Position numbers and translations under genes: made by a program. Positions 1 through 9,203 of a DNA stretch of 64,000 nucleotides are shown in pieces; position 1 is the first letter of the stretch, and each line of letters opens with the position of its first letter. The notes below the pieces were generated by a model. The model was not told where the DNA came from and made no database searches. It was given only the letters and a program-made list of their open reading frames with translations. Source of the DNA: Candidatus Paraluminiphilus aquimaris (GTDB lineage: Bacteria > Pseudomonadota > Gammaproteobacteria > Pseudomonadales > Halieaceae); contig NZ_CP036501.1 in NCBI RefSeq assembly GCF_026230195.1, positions 1,674,001 to 1,738,000 on the forward strand, read 5' to 3'.

Positions 1-867
1 GAGTCGGGAAGAGGCTGTGCACTTTTGACCGGTGCCGCTGTAAGCGCCCACGAATGCGGCGTTGACCGCCACGTCTAGGTCGGCGTCTGCTGCCACAATC
101 AATGCATTCTTAGAGCCCATCTCGAGCTGACATTTAACCAGGTTTGCGGCCGTTGCCTTGGCCACCTCGCGCCCCACTGGAAGCGATCCTGTGAACGATA
201 CTGCGTGTATATTGGGATTGTTGATAATTGCGTCACCCACCGCACCACCGGATCCCATAATGAGGTTGAAGGTGCCTGCGGGCAGAACGGCTTGACGCGA
301 AATAATCTCGGTGAGCGCCCAGGCACTCGCGGGGACGAGGTTAGCCGGCTTAAAAATGACAGCGTTTCCAAAGGCGAGGGCGGGCGCAATTTTCCATACC
401 GCTGTCGCCATCGGGAAATTCCAAGGGCTGATGATGGCGACAACGCCGACCGGCTCGCGGCGAGTGTCGATCTCGATACCGGGTCTGACAGACTCGGCAC
501 GATCGTCGATTTGTCGATGCACCTCGCCGGCAAAATAGTGGAAGAATTGACCCGATCGGTATACCTCCCCTACGCCTTCCGCTCGGGTTTTCCCCTCTTC
601 GCGAGCAAGCAGCTCTCCAAGTTCCCCACTGCGGGCGATGAGCTCGTTACCGATTTCCATCAGTGCGGCGTAGCGCGTCTCAAGTGCAGATTGTCCCCAC
701 TCAATAACGGCTGCGTTAGCCGACGTAATGGCCGCCTCAACTTGCTCGGTGGATGCCTGAGCGTAATGTCCAATCACATCACTGGTATCTGAGGGACTTA
801 CGTTGGTCACTGACGCATTGGTCTCGATCCACTCTCCATTGATATAAAGCTTATGTTGGTCGGTCAT
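1..867 (-). CDS. NAD(P)-dependent aldehyde dehydrogenase, 3' part missing at window edge
   Basis: The first 289 residues of an aldehyde dehydrogenase superfamily enzyme are present, starting at an ATG at 865-867 and running off the left edge with no stop. It would oxidise an aldehyde to a carboxylate in the cytoplasm. Visible motifs are SPWNFP near residue 148, the cofactor-binding FKPAN near 172, the Rossmann FTGSLPVG near 225, the general-base glutamate in LEMGSKN (Glu249), and the nucleophilic cysteine in GQKCTASSR (Cys283). The GQKCTASSR and EMGxKN forms resemble alpha-ketoglutaric semialdehyde dehydrogenases, but the substrate cannot be fixed from half a protein. A terminator-shaped hairpin lies about 100 bases upstream on the same strand, which may be a leader attenuator. 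Confidence 0.93.
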   Translation of the reverse strand, partial: MTDQHKLYINGEWIETNASVTNVSPSDTSDVIGHYAQASTEQVEAAITSANAAVIEWGQSALETRYAALMEIGNELIARSGELGELLAREEGKTRAEGVGEVYRSGQFFHYFAGEVHRQIDDRAESVRPGIEIDTRREPVGVVAIISPWNFPMATAVWKIAPALAFGNAVIFKPANLVPASAWALTEIISRQAVLPAGTFNLIMGSGGAVGDAIINNPNIHAVSFTGSLPVGREVAKATAANLVKCQLEMGSKNALIVAADADLDVAVNAAFVGAYSGTGQKCTASSRL

Positions 868-967
868 TGGCTCGTCCTTGCGTGGGCATATTCAAAACGT
901 AATTGCGTGGTGTTTCGGCTGTGTCGATGGACGACATACTAAAGCCATAAGTGCCAGTAATACATTG

Positions 968-993
968 AAAAAAACACCACCTTGGGGTGGGTG
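968..993 (-). terminator. Terminator-like hairpin in the leader of the aldehyde dehydrogenase
   Basis: On the minus strand a 7-bp stem with one bulged base (arms 986-993 and 975-981, loop 982-985) is followed directly by seven T residues (968-974). The shape is that of an intrinsic terminator, but the only minus-strand gene near it is the aldehyde dehydrogenase that starts 100 bases downstream. No minus-strand gene lies upstream that would need terminating. It may be an attenuator, or it may limit antisense transcription out of truC. Confidence 0.5.
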
Positions 994-1099
994 AAGCGAT
1001 ACACTTAAGTCGCTGATAAAGAGGGCTCAGAAGGGCGGTAGTGTATCGGGCTTCCTCTTTGGAAAAGTGGCAGTTTAAGGGTCCCTGAGCAGATAAATT

Positions 1100-1846
1100 T
1101 TGAGTGATTTTGGATGTAAACTCCGGCTTTGTTACCGCGATAGCGTAATCGTCATTGTCGACAAGCCTGCAGGAATGTTGGTACATCGCAGTGGCATCGA
1201 TGCGGGGGAAACGGTCTTCTTGATGCAGACATTGCGCGACCAGCTAGGACAACATGTTTTTCCCGTACATCGTCTGGATAAACCCACCTCGGGCCTCGTG
1301 ATGTTCGCCCTAAATTCACCGACAGCGCGTGCCTTGTCACAATTATTTGAGCAGGGAGAGGTGCAGAAAATCTACACGGCCTTCGTCCGAGGCCACACAC
1401 CCCAAACCCTAAATATTGATCACCCTCTGCGTGATGAAGTTGATAGCCAAGGACGGAAGACGAAGGAGGGGACAGTTCGGGAGGCAGCGACTGAATTGCG
1501 AACGCTCACTTCGTGGACGGTGCCCGAACCTGTGGATCGATATCCTGAAGCCCGTTACTCACAGGTTGAGCTGAGACCACTGACGGGCCGGTATCGGCAA
1601 TTAAGACGCCACATGAAACATATCTCTCACCCGATTTTGGGTGATGTTAGGTACGGAAAAGGAACACACAACCGCTTTATCCATGAGCGTTTAGGCCTGA
1701 AGCGGTTGTGGCTCCATGCCAACAGCCTGGCATTTCAACATCCGGATACAGGTGAGTTACTGACAGTTGAATCCGACCCGCCAGAGGACTTCAAGGCTAT
1801 GCACACTTGGCTAACTAACGTCGCTGAGGGGCATGATCATGGCTGA
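1100..1846 (+). CDS. truC: tRNA pseudouridine(65) synthase TruC
   Basis: This RluA/TruC-family pseudouridine synthase isomerises U65 in the acceptor stem region of some tRNAs. The 248-residue length is usual for TruC. The catalytic aspartate is in HRLDKPTSG (Asp60), preceded by the DKPAGMLVH substrate-contact motif (21-29). A later segment, RPLTGRYRQLRRH near residue 160, is the family's conserved basic motif. The start is a TTG at 1100, since no ATG or GTG fits before the conserved LCYRDSVIVIVDKP region. It is divergent from the aldehyde dehydrogenase, with a 230-base spacer, and convergent with sdaA. RluA paralogues are the alternative, but the HRLDKPTSG form and the short length favour TruC. 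Confidence 0.9.
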   Translation: MSDFGCKLRLCYRDSVIVIVDKPAGMLVHRSGIDAGETVFLMQTLRDQLGQHVFPVHRLDKPTSGLVMFALNSPTARALSQLFEQGEVQKIYTAFVRGHTPQTLNIDHPLRDEVDSQGRKTKEGTVREAATELRTLTSWTVPEPVDRYPEARYSQVELRPLTGRYRQLRRHMKHISHPILGDVRYGKGTHNRFIHERLGLKRLWLHANSLAFQHPDTGELLTVESDPPEDFKAMHTWLTNVAEGHDHG

Positions 1847-1969
1847 GGGGTTAGGAGTGTACCGAGACGCCACCGAGTGCGGCTGTCGTATGGCAGTACA
1901 AAAGCATTCACTTTCGCGGGGGTAGACAAGTTCCGTGACTAATGCGCGGTGAGGTATGCGCTGGAGCTT

Positions 1970-3370
1970 TCAGCATTCAACCGTCGTAACAGGTATTTTT
2001 AACCCGTGAATAGCGAGGCCGCCGCGAGCGGTCTCTTTGTAGCGACTGTCCATGTCTCTTCCGGTCTCTCTCACTGTTTCGATCACTTGATCCAAAGAGA
2101 CCATAAACTGCCCATCTCCGGCCAGTGCGAGGTCTGATGCCGCGATAGCCTTTACCGCACCCATGCCATTTCGCTCAATGCAGGGTACTTGGACCAAGCC
2201 GCCGATGGGATCGCATGTCAGGCCAAGGCAGTGCTCGACGGCTATTTCTGCTGCGTTTTCGATTTGCTTTGGACTGCCGCCCATAGCAGCAGTCAATCCT
2301 GCAGCCGCCATTGACGCAGCTGCGCCAACCTCGCCCTGACAACCGACCTCAGCGCCTGAAATAGAGGCATTCATCTTAAACAGACCGCCAATGGCTGTCG
2401 CTGTTCGCAAAAAGGTACTGACGTGTCGATCAACGCCTGCGTTATTGAGTTTGTGTTCGTCTAGGTGTGCCCGTAAGACGGCAGGTACGATACCGGCCGC
2501 GCCGTTCGTAGGTGCGGTGACCAGGCGTCCGCCCGCCGCATTTTCTTCATTGACGGCCATAGCGTAGACCATAGCTCGTTGTGCGGCGTTTGCGGGAGCC
2601 TTGTCGCCTTGCGAGTTGTTGAGTAGGCGCTGCCAAAGCGTTGCTGCTCGTCGTTTTACCTTTAAGCCACCCGGTAACTCGCCCTCGCACGCGAGCCCGC
2701 GCTCAATGCAATCGCTCATGACATCCCACAGTTTTGTTGCGATGGGGTCGCGATCAGCGCTCCTTAAACACAAGTGCTCATTACGCGCTTGTAATTCAGC
2801 TATGGTGAGTTGCTCACGGTCACACAGGGCTATCAGCTCGGCCATGGTCTTGTAGGGAAAGGGAGCAGGATCCAGCGTATTTGCCGTGGTAGAAAGCGTT
2901 ACGCCTTGTTCATCCTCCACCATACCACCGCCAACGGAAAAGTACTGCGCGCGGGCCACCTCCGTTGTGTTTTCCCACGCTATGAAGGTCATGCCATTAG
3001 GGTGCCCTGACAGCGGCGTCATATCCCTTAACAGGTCGGTTGAGCCATTAAATTGAATCGAACTACCCGTCAGCGTCGTCAAGTAACCACGGCTTACCGA
3101 TTTTGCCCAGGCAGCCTCAATATCGGGCAGTGTTACCGTCTCGTAGTGATAGCCCATTAGCCCAGCAGTGACTGCGCCGGGTGTGCCGTGACCATCCCCC
3201 GTTGCTGCGAGAGATCCGTGGAGCGTGACTTGGACTTTTAGGGGGATATGGCGCGCGCGACTGTCGATTTTGCTGAGAAAATGCTGGGCTGCGTGCATGG
3301 GGCCCATGGTGTGACTCGACGAGGGCCCGATACCAATTTTGAATATGTCGTTTAAAGCGAAACCCTGCAT
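1970..3370 (-). CDS. sdaA: L-serine ammonia-lyase (single-chain, iron-sulfur)
   Basis: This enzyme deaminates L-serine to pyruvate and ammonia using an oxygen-sensitive [4Fe-4S] cluster rather than PLP. The 466-residue protein has both halves of the single-chain type: an N-terminal beta domain with [11 protein letters not shown] at residues 15-25 and a C-terminal alpha domain. The alpha domain carries the glycine- and cysteine-rich cluster motifs GCQGEVGAA and [14 protein letters not shown]. The start is supported by a good ribosome binding site (AAGGGG, about 8 bases upstream). It stands alone between truC, which is convergent, and the kynurenine genes on the same strand 160 bases upstream. 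No terminator was recognised in the 123 bases downstream. Confidence 0.95.
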   Translation of the reverse strand: MQGFALNDIFKIGIGPSSSHTMGPMHAAQHFLSKIDSRARHIPLKVQVTLHGSLAATGDGHGTPGAVTAGLMGYHYETVTLPDIEAAWAKSVSRGYLTTLTGSSIQFNGSTDLLRDMTPLSGHPNGMTFIAWENTTEVARAQYFSVGGGMVEDEQGVTLSTTANTLDPAPFPYKTMAELIALCDREQLTIAELQARNEHLCLRSADRDPIATKLWDVMSDCIERGLACEGELPGGLKVKRRAATLWQRLLNNSQGDKAPANAAQRAMVYAMAVNEENAAGGRLVTAPTNGAAGIVPAVLRAHLDEHKLNNAGVDRHVSTFLRTATAIGGLFKMNASISGAEVGCQGEVGAAASMAAAGLTAAMGGSPKQIENAAEIAVEHCLGLTCDPIGGLVQVPCIERNGMGAVKAIAASDLALAGDGQFMVSLDQVIETVRETGRDMDSRYKETARGGLAIHGLKIPVTTVEC

Positions 3371-3530
3371 CTCTCGCCCCTTTCTTTTAGGCCGTCAACC
3401 TATCTGAAAGCGTTGTCCTAAAGTAGCGATTTTCTGCTTTTGGACTAACAACTTTGGGGTATTTCGCCTAGGCCAAATTAAAGGGAATCAAGGGTTCCAT
3501 TGAGCGCTATAAACCCCTCAAACACACGGC

Positions 3531-4733
3531 TCAGGTTACGGTAGCTCGGACTTGATATTCCGGTGCCTCGAAGCGTCTTGTGTCGATAATAGTTTCCAGC
3601 GCCTCGAGCGCCTTGGTTGTATCCGTTTCGGTGTTATAAAGCGGCGAAAATCCGAAACGAATGATATTAGGCGCGCGAAAGTCCACGATGACGCCCGAGT
3701 CAATTAACGCCTGACTGATTGAAAACGCATCGTTCAGTGCGATGCTTACCTGTGAGCCACGCTTCGCGTCAGATCGGGGTGTCAGCAAGTCAACGGACAC
3801 ACTGAAAGAGCGCGCATCCAGTTGTCGAATGAAATCGCCGGTCAAGGTTAGGCTCCGCTGTCGAAGAAGCGAGATTGGCACATTTTCGAAGACCGACAGC
3901 CCTGATCTGACTGCGCTCAAAGCCAGCACACTTTGCGTTCCTGTCAGGAATCGCCGAATGCCATCGGCAGGGCGATAGCCCGATTCAAAATCGAACATGG
4001 CCGCGTGCCCCATCCAGCCTGAGATCGGATTGGCGACCGATTGATGTCGCTTTTGCACGTAGAGGTACCCGGGTGCGCCAGGACCGCCGTTCAAAAATTT
4101 GTAGGTGCACCCAACAGCAAAATCAACATCGGTTGTGACAAGGTCTATGTCGATAACACCCGCGCTGTGTGCCAGGTCCCAAATTACAAGTGAGCCCGCT
4201 TGATGGGCCGCTTCTGTGATCTTTTGCATGTCACGTAAGCTTCCTGTCTTGTAATCGACGTGCGAGAGGATCAGCACGGCAGCGTCATTCAAATTGTCTG
4301 AGGTCATGTCAGAAATCGATAGCGCTCTGATGGCACACCTGTCCTCGCCAAGGAGTCGAGCGATACCGGCGGCGATGTAGTTATCGCTGGGAAATTGCTG
4401 GTCTTCCACACAGACCACGCGGCGCGACGGATTTAATTCCAGGGCGGCGAGCAACGCCTTGTAGAGATTTATGGACAAGTTATCGCAACAGACGACGGTG
4501 TCTTTTTCGGCGCCAATGATGTGCGCTATCTCATCGCCTACAGTGAGAGGGAGCTCAATCCAATTGTGACTGTTCCAGCTTGCTATGAGGTCGGAGCCCC
4601 ATTGCTGCTCAACCGTATTGGCTAAGGCTGCGGGGGTCGTTGTTGGAAGAGCCCCAAGAGAATTGCCATCGAGATAGACCCTGTCCTCGGGTAGGTGAAA
4701 TCGAGAGCGAAGGTGATCAAAAATAGACTCGCT
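3531..4733 (-). CDS. kynU: Kynureninase
   Basis: This PLP enzyme cleaves L-kynurenine to anthranilate and L-alanine in tryptophan catabolism. The 401-residue protein shows the family hallmarks: YLDGNSLGALP near residue 21, WDLAHSAG with the PLP-contacting Asp187, CTYKFLNGGPG with the Schiff-base Lys213, and the GWMGHAAMFDF segment. The reading frame begins with a GTG at 4734-4736, which overlaps the stop of the upstream hydrolase gene (GTGA). The two are therefore translationally coupled, and the coding region runs through base 4736. No tryptophan 2,3-dioxygenase or anthranilate-degrading gene is in the window, so the rest of the pathway must be elsewhere. Confidence 0.95.
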   Translation of the reverse strand, partial: SESIFDHLRSRFHLPEDRVYLDGNSLGALPTTTPAALANTVEQQWGSDLIASWNSHNWIELPLTVGDEIAHIIGAEKDTVVCCDNLSINLYKALLAALELNPSRRVVCVEDQQFPSDNYIAAGIARLLGEDRCAIRALSISDMTSDNLNDAAVLILSHVDYKTGSLRDMQKITEAAHQAGSLVIWDLAHSAGVIDIDLVTTDVDFAVGCTYKFLNGGPGAPGYLYVQKRHQSVANPISGWMGHAAMFDFESGYRPADGIRRFLTGTQSVLALSAVRSGLSVFENVPISLLRQRSLTLTGDFIRQLDARSFSVSVDLLTPRSDAKRGSQVSIALNDAFSISQALIDSGVIVDFRAPNIIRFGFSPLYNTETDTTKALEALETIIDTRRFEAPEYQVRATVT

Positions 4734-5569
4734 CACCGGTCTTTACCGCCGTCGTTCGAGCTCAGTACCTCAATCGCGGATGTAATGCGGCTAAAGGCAC
4801 TGGTTTGCGGATGAATCAAGTCAAAATGACCGGCTCCCGATGCGACCGCAACGTGCGATGGCGCAAAGGGCGCAACTTGCTCGAAACGTACGATGGGATC
4901 CTCCGAGCCGATAATGATTTTAACGGGTACACGAAGTTTTGAGCGTGTCACAGATGCTTCTTGATAGCGTGTGTCCGGTGTGTACGCGTCATCGCCCATT
5001 AATTTTGCCACCATTGATTGGCAGCTTCCTTTCTCTTTCCCGTAAGTCACTAGATCAATAATGGGCGCCAGCGCAACGACGGCACGGATGTTTAACTTAG
5101 GGTCCTCGCTTGCTTTGAGCGCAAGGTGCCCACCGGCGGAATGGCCAATGACCAGTGGGGCGACCCCAGTATTGTGACTTACATAATCGATTGCCCGCTT
5201 AACGTCCGTTAGCGTACCGGGCCAGCCGCCACCGGCATCGCCCACTCGCCGATATTCCGCAGCCCAGACGTCATAGCCTAATTGCGCTAGTGCCTGTGCC
5301 ATGGGGAGAGCGTGATCGACACCGTAAGCATTTGACCAGCAGCCACCATGAAAGACGAGGATGGTTCCTTGTCCCCCATTACTTTGGCTAAAGCGCGTCA
5401 GTGTTTGTTCAGCTGCGTCGCCGTAGGAAACTTGTGTGAAAGGCGCTGTGACTTTTAGGTCGGTAACGTCGGTAAAAGACACGGGTTCCGGTAAGGCGGG
5501 CGTGGCCATTAAGCAGGCGGAAAAGCTCGTGAGCCAGAACAAGGCAATGGAACGGTGAATAAGAGTCAT
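4733..5569 (-). CDS. Alpha/beta hydrolase, probable exported kynurenine formamidase
   Basis: This is a 278-residue alpha/beta hydrolase. The oxyanion-hole motif HGGCW (74-78) matches the HGGxW signature of yeast BNA7-type kynurenine formamidases. The nucleophile elbow is GHSAGG (Ser144), and candidate acid and base residues lie in GSEDP and GAGHFD. It overlaps kynU by 4 bp, so hydrolysis of N-formylkynurenine to kynurenine and formate is the best guess. The first 25 residues are a hydrophobic signal peptide (IALFWLTSFSAC, then MATPA), which would place it in the periplasm or possibly make it a lipoprotein. That is unusual for a pathway normally cytoplasmic. A general esterase/lipase role cannot be excluded. 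Confidence 0.75.
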   Translation of the reverse strand: MTLIHRSIALFWLTSFSACLMATPALPEPVSFTDVTDLKVTAPFTQVSYGDAAEQTLTRFSQSNGGQGTILVFHGGCWSNAYGVDHALPMAQALAQLGYDVWAAEYRRVGDAGGGWPGTLTDVKRAIDYVSHNTGVAPLVIGHSAGGHLALKASEDPKLNIRAVVALAPIIDLVTYGKEKGSCQSMVAKLMGDDAYTPDTRYQEASVTRSKLRVPVKIIIGSEDPIVRFEQVAPFAPSHVAVASGAGHFDLIHPQTSAFSRITSAIEVLSSNDGGKDR

Positions 5570-5640
5570 ACCTCAGTCTAGCTGATTTTTTTAAACCACC
5601 GGAGTAACTGCGACGACATGTTCATTGGGTATTGGCAATT

Positions 5641-6078
5641 TTAGTGTTTGCGGCCGGCTTTAAAGTTGCTCGCGGCCCAGCTCAGTACTCCATAGGCAAT
5701 AGCGAGCAGCAGTACCGCGCCAGCTTCATACATAAGCTTCGTGGGTTCTGAGTCCTTGCTCAGAAGAATGAGTCGGGTAATCCCTGTGATCGCGATTAAG
5801 ACAGGCAGGGTCACCGGTACGCTGTGGGTGGAGTAGTAGGCATAGGCCATGCCAAGGACTTCTAGGTAGATAAATAGCAGCAGTAAGTCCGCGAGGTTTA
5901 TGTCACCGGTTGTCGTAAAGTCCGACAGCTCAAAGCCAACCGCAACAATGGCAAGCCCCCCAATGAGAAGTAGCAAACCTCGCTCGGCAAAGGCAAAGAG
6001 CCCCAGCACTACCTCGTCAAAGCGATCGACAAATTTCGGTGCAACGGGACTCTCTGAAGATTCGTGTTCTGTGCTCAC
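5641..6078 (-). CDS. PsiE-like phosphate-starvation-inducible membrane protein
   Basis: This is a 145-residue inner-membrane protein with four predicted membrane segments (about residues 32-50, 63-80, 86-106 and 115-135) and a short acidic cytoplasmic N-terminus. The IYLEVLGMAYAYY stretch followed by ITGITRLIL matches the PsiE family (PF06146), whose biochemical role is unknown. The start is a GTG at 6078 with AGGA about 9 bases upstream. It stands alone in a spacer, 72 bases upstream of the hydrolase/kynU pair and divergent from the acyl-CoA synthetase. No Pho box was recognised in the 160-base divergent spacer. Confidence 0.75.
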   Translation of the reverse strand: MSTEHESSESPVAPKFVDRFDEVVLGLFAFAERGLLLLIGGLAIVAVGFELSDFTTTGDINLADLLLLFIYLEVLGMAYAYYSTHSVPVTLPVLIAITGITRLILLSKDSEPTKLMYEAGAVLLLAIAYGVLSWAASNFKAGRKH

Positions 6079-6238
6079 AATACGTTTCCTGCAAATGCTT
6101 CGATAGGGTAATTACGATGCAACTCCAGCTCTCGTTTAAATTCCAAGAAAATTTATGATTAGGGACCTATCTGGGAAATGCTTTGATATTGTCTGCACAC
6201 AAAATACGTAAACCAATAAAAATATGAGGTGCGAGCGA

Positions 6239-7780
6239 GTGACAATTTCGTTATGTGAAAGACTTGAGCAGCGGCGCGAGTCGAAGCCCGACGCACTTGC
6301 CTACATTATTGATGGCGTTGAACGAAGCAATCTGAACAGCATCGATCACGTGTTTCGCATTGCCAATGGGTTAATCGCCGCTGGCATAGGAAAGGGCGAT
6401 CGCGTCGCGGTGCTGTCTCGCAATAGCGTCGAATGCGCGGAGGTGATGACAGGTATCCTGTGCGCGGGCGCCAGTATGGTTCCCGTTCCTAATACGGCGA
6501 CGCCAGAAGCTCAGCGCAATATGCTGCTCGACAGTGAGGTGAAGGGTTTGTTCGTGTCAGACCAATACCGCGACGCCGCTCTAACCAACTTTTTAACCTT
6601 GCCGTCAATTAGCAAAGCGCTTCGTTTCGCCCTTGAGACGCCCTGTGAACAGTTTGCGGATTATCATTTGTGGGCAGAGGCATTCTCCAGCGAGTCACCG
6701 GATGTTCACATGGAACTCGATGAGGAATATGACATCCTCTACAGCTCTGGCACCACCGGTATTCCCAAAGGGATTATTCACAGCCATTTAGCGCGTAACT
6801 TATTGATTTCTGGCACACAAAGCATGGCGTTCGATGAGGCTGTTGTGCTGACCAGCACACCACTTTACTCAAACACTACGATCACCACCTGGTGGCCCTC
6901 GGTATGGATGGGAGCGACACAAGTGATCATGCGTAAGTTCAATGCTGAACGTGCTAACGCGCTCATCGCAGAGTACGGCGTTACGCATGCCATGTTGGTG
7001 CCCGTGCAGTATCAGCGTATGTGGGCTGCCGAGAATCACAGGCCCGAAAACTGGCGCAGCGTGCAATGGCTGCTCTCAACCAGTGCACCGCTGTCTGCTG
7101 AGATGAAAAAGAAGATTCTGCGCGACACCCAAGCGCAGCTTCTCGAGTTTTATGGACTCACTGAGGGTGGCGTTGCCACCACGCTTGTGGCGAGAAAGGC
7201 GGCTGAACTGGGCAAGTTGGCGTCGGTTGGCCAAGTGCAGGCAGGCGGGGAGTTGCGCATTCTCGGAGAGGGGGGTGAGCTTCTTGGACCCAATGAGGCG
7301 GGCGAAATTGTGGGGCGTACCGGCATCATGAGCGATGGCTATCTCAATCGTGAGGAGGCCACAAAAGCAATGCACTGGTTTGATGAGGACGGAAGACTGT
7401 TCTATCGCTCGGGTGATGTGGGTTACCTCGACGAGGACGGCTGGTTGTTTTTGAGTGACAGAATCAAGGACATGATTCTCTCAGGTGGTCAGAATATCTA
7501 TGCAACCGATCTCGAGCACGCCTTGAACGCAATGTCGGACGTTATCGAGTCAGCAGTCGTTGCCAAGCCTTCAGAGCAATGGGGCGAGACCCCTTGGGCC
7601 TTCGTCGTGAGACGCGCCGGGTGTGACAAAACCGAGGATGAGATCCGTCTTGAAGCCAACGAAGCCCTGAGCCCTATTCAAGCCATTGCGGGCGTAACGT
7701 TCATGGACGAGTTACCTCGAAGCGACATTGGGAAAATACTGAAACGTCAACTTCGAGATAACTTTAAGGTTACGGCTTAA
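6239..7780 (+). CDS. Class I acyl-CoA synthetase (AMP-forming)
   Basis: This adenylate-forming ligase activates a carboxylic acid to its acyl-CoA. It has the P-loop motif YSSGTTGIPKG, the A5 motif EFYGLTEGG, the A7 motif YRSGDVGYLDEDG, the hinge DRIKDMILSGGQNI, and the C-terminal catalytic lysine in RSDIGKILKRQ. The GTG at 6239 (513 residues) is preferred because GAGGTG sits 7 bases before it; the ATG at 6224 has no ribosome binding site. The chain-length specificity is not deducible; it resembles medium/long-chain or aryl-acid ligases of the FadD/CaiC type. It ends by sharing four bases (TTAA) with the convergent amidohydrolase. Confidence 0.9.
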   Translation: MTISLCERLEQRRESKPDALAYIIDGVERSNLNSIDHVFRIANGLIAAGIGKGDRVAVLSRNSVECAEVMTGILCAGASMVPVPNTATPEAQRNMLLDSEVKGLFVSDQYRDAALTNFLTLPSISKALRFALETPCEQFADYHLWAEAFSSESPDVHMELDEEYDILYSSGTTGIPKGIIHSHLARNLLISGTQSMAFDEAVVLTSTPLYSNTTITTWWPSVWMGATQVIMRKFNAERANALIAEYGVTHAMLVPVQYQRMWAAENHRPENWRSVQWLLSTSAPLSAEMKKKILRDTQAQLLEFYGLTEGGVATTLVARKAAELGKLASVGQVQAGGELRILGEGGELLGPNEAGEIVGRTGIMSDGYLNREEATKAMHWFDEDGRLFYRSGDVGYLDEDGWLFLSDRIKDMILSGGQNIYATDLEHALNAMSDVIESAVVAKPSEQWGETPWAFVVRRAGCDKTEDEIRLEANEALSPIQAIAGVTFMDELPRSDIGKILKRQLRDNFKVTA

Positions 7781-9057
7781 CGCTCTGACACCATGTAGTC
7801 CAGAGTCATTGAAGTTAAGGCCTCGACACCCACTGGAAGCGCTCGCTCGTCAGCGTAAAATCGGGGTGAGTGATTGGGGTGGATAAGGGTAGGGTCGTCT
7901 GGTGCGACGCCCAAAAATAAGAATAATCCCGGCACCTCATTCGCGAAGTAAGAAAAGTCCTCGGCCGTGGTTGTTTGTGTGGCTTCAATGAAACGGTCAC
8001 CGGCAACGATCTCCAATGTCGGTGCCATTTGTCGATAGAGCGTTGGGTCGTTGCGTGTCACGCCATAGCCTTGATCGATAACAATGTCCGCTGTTGCACC
8101 TGCAGCCTCTGCAATATTGGAGGCGGTTCGGCGAATGCGCGTATGGATGTCATTGCGCGTCGCTGCATCAAAGGTTCGAATGGTGCCCTCTAGCTCGACA
8201 GATTCAGGGATGATGTTGTTTCGAACCCCCCCCTCAATGCGTCCAACTGTCACAATGGAAGGTGTGAGTGTGGCATCGAGTTGGCGCGAAACAATGGTCT
8301 GCAGCCCCATAACAACTTGACTGGCTGCAACAATTGGATCGACGCCCGCCCAGGGCACTGCCCCGTGCGTCTGCTTGCCTTTGATCGTGATTTGATGACG
8401 ATCTGAAGAGGCCATCAGCCCGCCTGGGCGTGTTGCGATGGTTCCCGCTGGGAATGGAAAAACATGAAGTCCAAACACGACATCGGGGCGAGGATTCTCA
8501 AAGACACCCTCCATAAGCATCAGCTCTGCACCGCCGATAGAGCCATCTGGCGTGCCTTCCTCCGCTGGCTGGAATATGAATTTAACCGTGCCGGGTAACT
8601 CATCGCCCATACCAGCGAGCACTTCAGCCACGCCCATTAATATGGCCACGTGATTATCGTGCCCACAGGCGTGCATGACGCCCACCTCTCGCCCTTGATA
8701 GACACCCTTGGCTTTCGATGCAAAGGGGAGGTCAACCAATTCTGTTACCGGTAAGGCGTCCATATCGGCACGTAAGGCGACAACGGGTCCGTCACCACCG
8801 CGTAAGGTGCCAACGACGCCAGTGTGCGCCACCTCTGTTTGCACCTCCATACCCAGAGCCCGCAAATGGTCTGCAATGATCTCAGCTGTTCGAAACTCTT
8901 GATTACTCAACTCTGGGTGCTGGTGGAAATCACGACGCCAGGTCACGACCTTGGGCATCACCGCGTCTATTTTTGGTTGAATATCAGCGGGGAGGGCATA
9001 GGAGAATGAACTGTGCAGGCACACCGCAAGACAGAGCAGGGATTTGAGAGTGTTCAT
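7777..9057 (-). CDS. Secreted M20D-family amidohydrolase (aminoacylase-like)
   Basis: This is a metallo-amidohydrolase of the peptidase M20D family (hippurate hydrolase, IAA-amino acid hydrolase, N-acyl amino acid amidohydrolase). The frame is open far upstream, but the real start is the ATG at 9057: it begins a signal peptide (MNTLKSLLCLAVCLHSSFSYA) and avoids overlapping the neighbouring transporter gene. Conserved features of the 426-residue protein are RRDFHQHPELS, RADMDALPV, the metal-binding MHACGHDNHVA (Cys and His), QPAEEG with the catalytic glutamates, and a late HPNHSP motif. It probably releases amino acids from N-acyl or amide conjugates in the periplasm. It ends convergent with the acyl-CoA synthetase. 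Confidence 0.92.
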   Translation of the reverse strand: MNTLKSLLCLAVCLHSSFSYALPADIQPKIDAVMPKVVTWRRDFHQHPELSNQEFRTAEIIADHLRALGMEVQTEVAHTGVVGTLRGGDGPVVALRADMDALPVTELVDLPFASKAKGVYQGREVGVMHACGHDNHVAILMGVAEVLAGMGDELPGTVKFIFQPAEEGTPDGSIGGAELMLMEGVFENPRPDVVFGLHVFPFPAGTIATRPGGLMASSDRHQITIKGKQTHGAVPWAGVDPIVAASQVVMGLQTIVSRQLDATLTPSIVTVGRIEGGVRNNIIPESVELEGTIRTFDAATRNDIHTRIRRTASNIAEAAGATADIVIDQGYGVTRNDPTLYRQMAPTLEIVAGDRFIEATQTTTAEDFSYFANEVPGLFLFLGVAPDDPTLIHPNHSPRFYADERALPVGVEALTSMTLDYMVSER

Positions 9058-9203
9058 GAGTTTCGGTCCTTGCTGTTGAGTTAATTGGGATAACACGCCG
9101 ATATCGTCGCTCGGTAGGCGCAAAAAATCCATCTTTGGGGTCATCATTATCGTCAGTGCCCTCGAGTTTCGTGCGTGAAAAGAGGCGTGCTCAGCACCAC
9201 AAA

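Noticed and set aside
205-792. 195-codon plus frame opposite the aldehyde dehydrogenase
   Set aside because: The minus strand encodes a clear aldehyde dehydrogenase with all expected motifs through this region.
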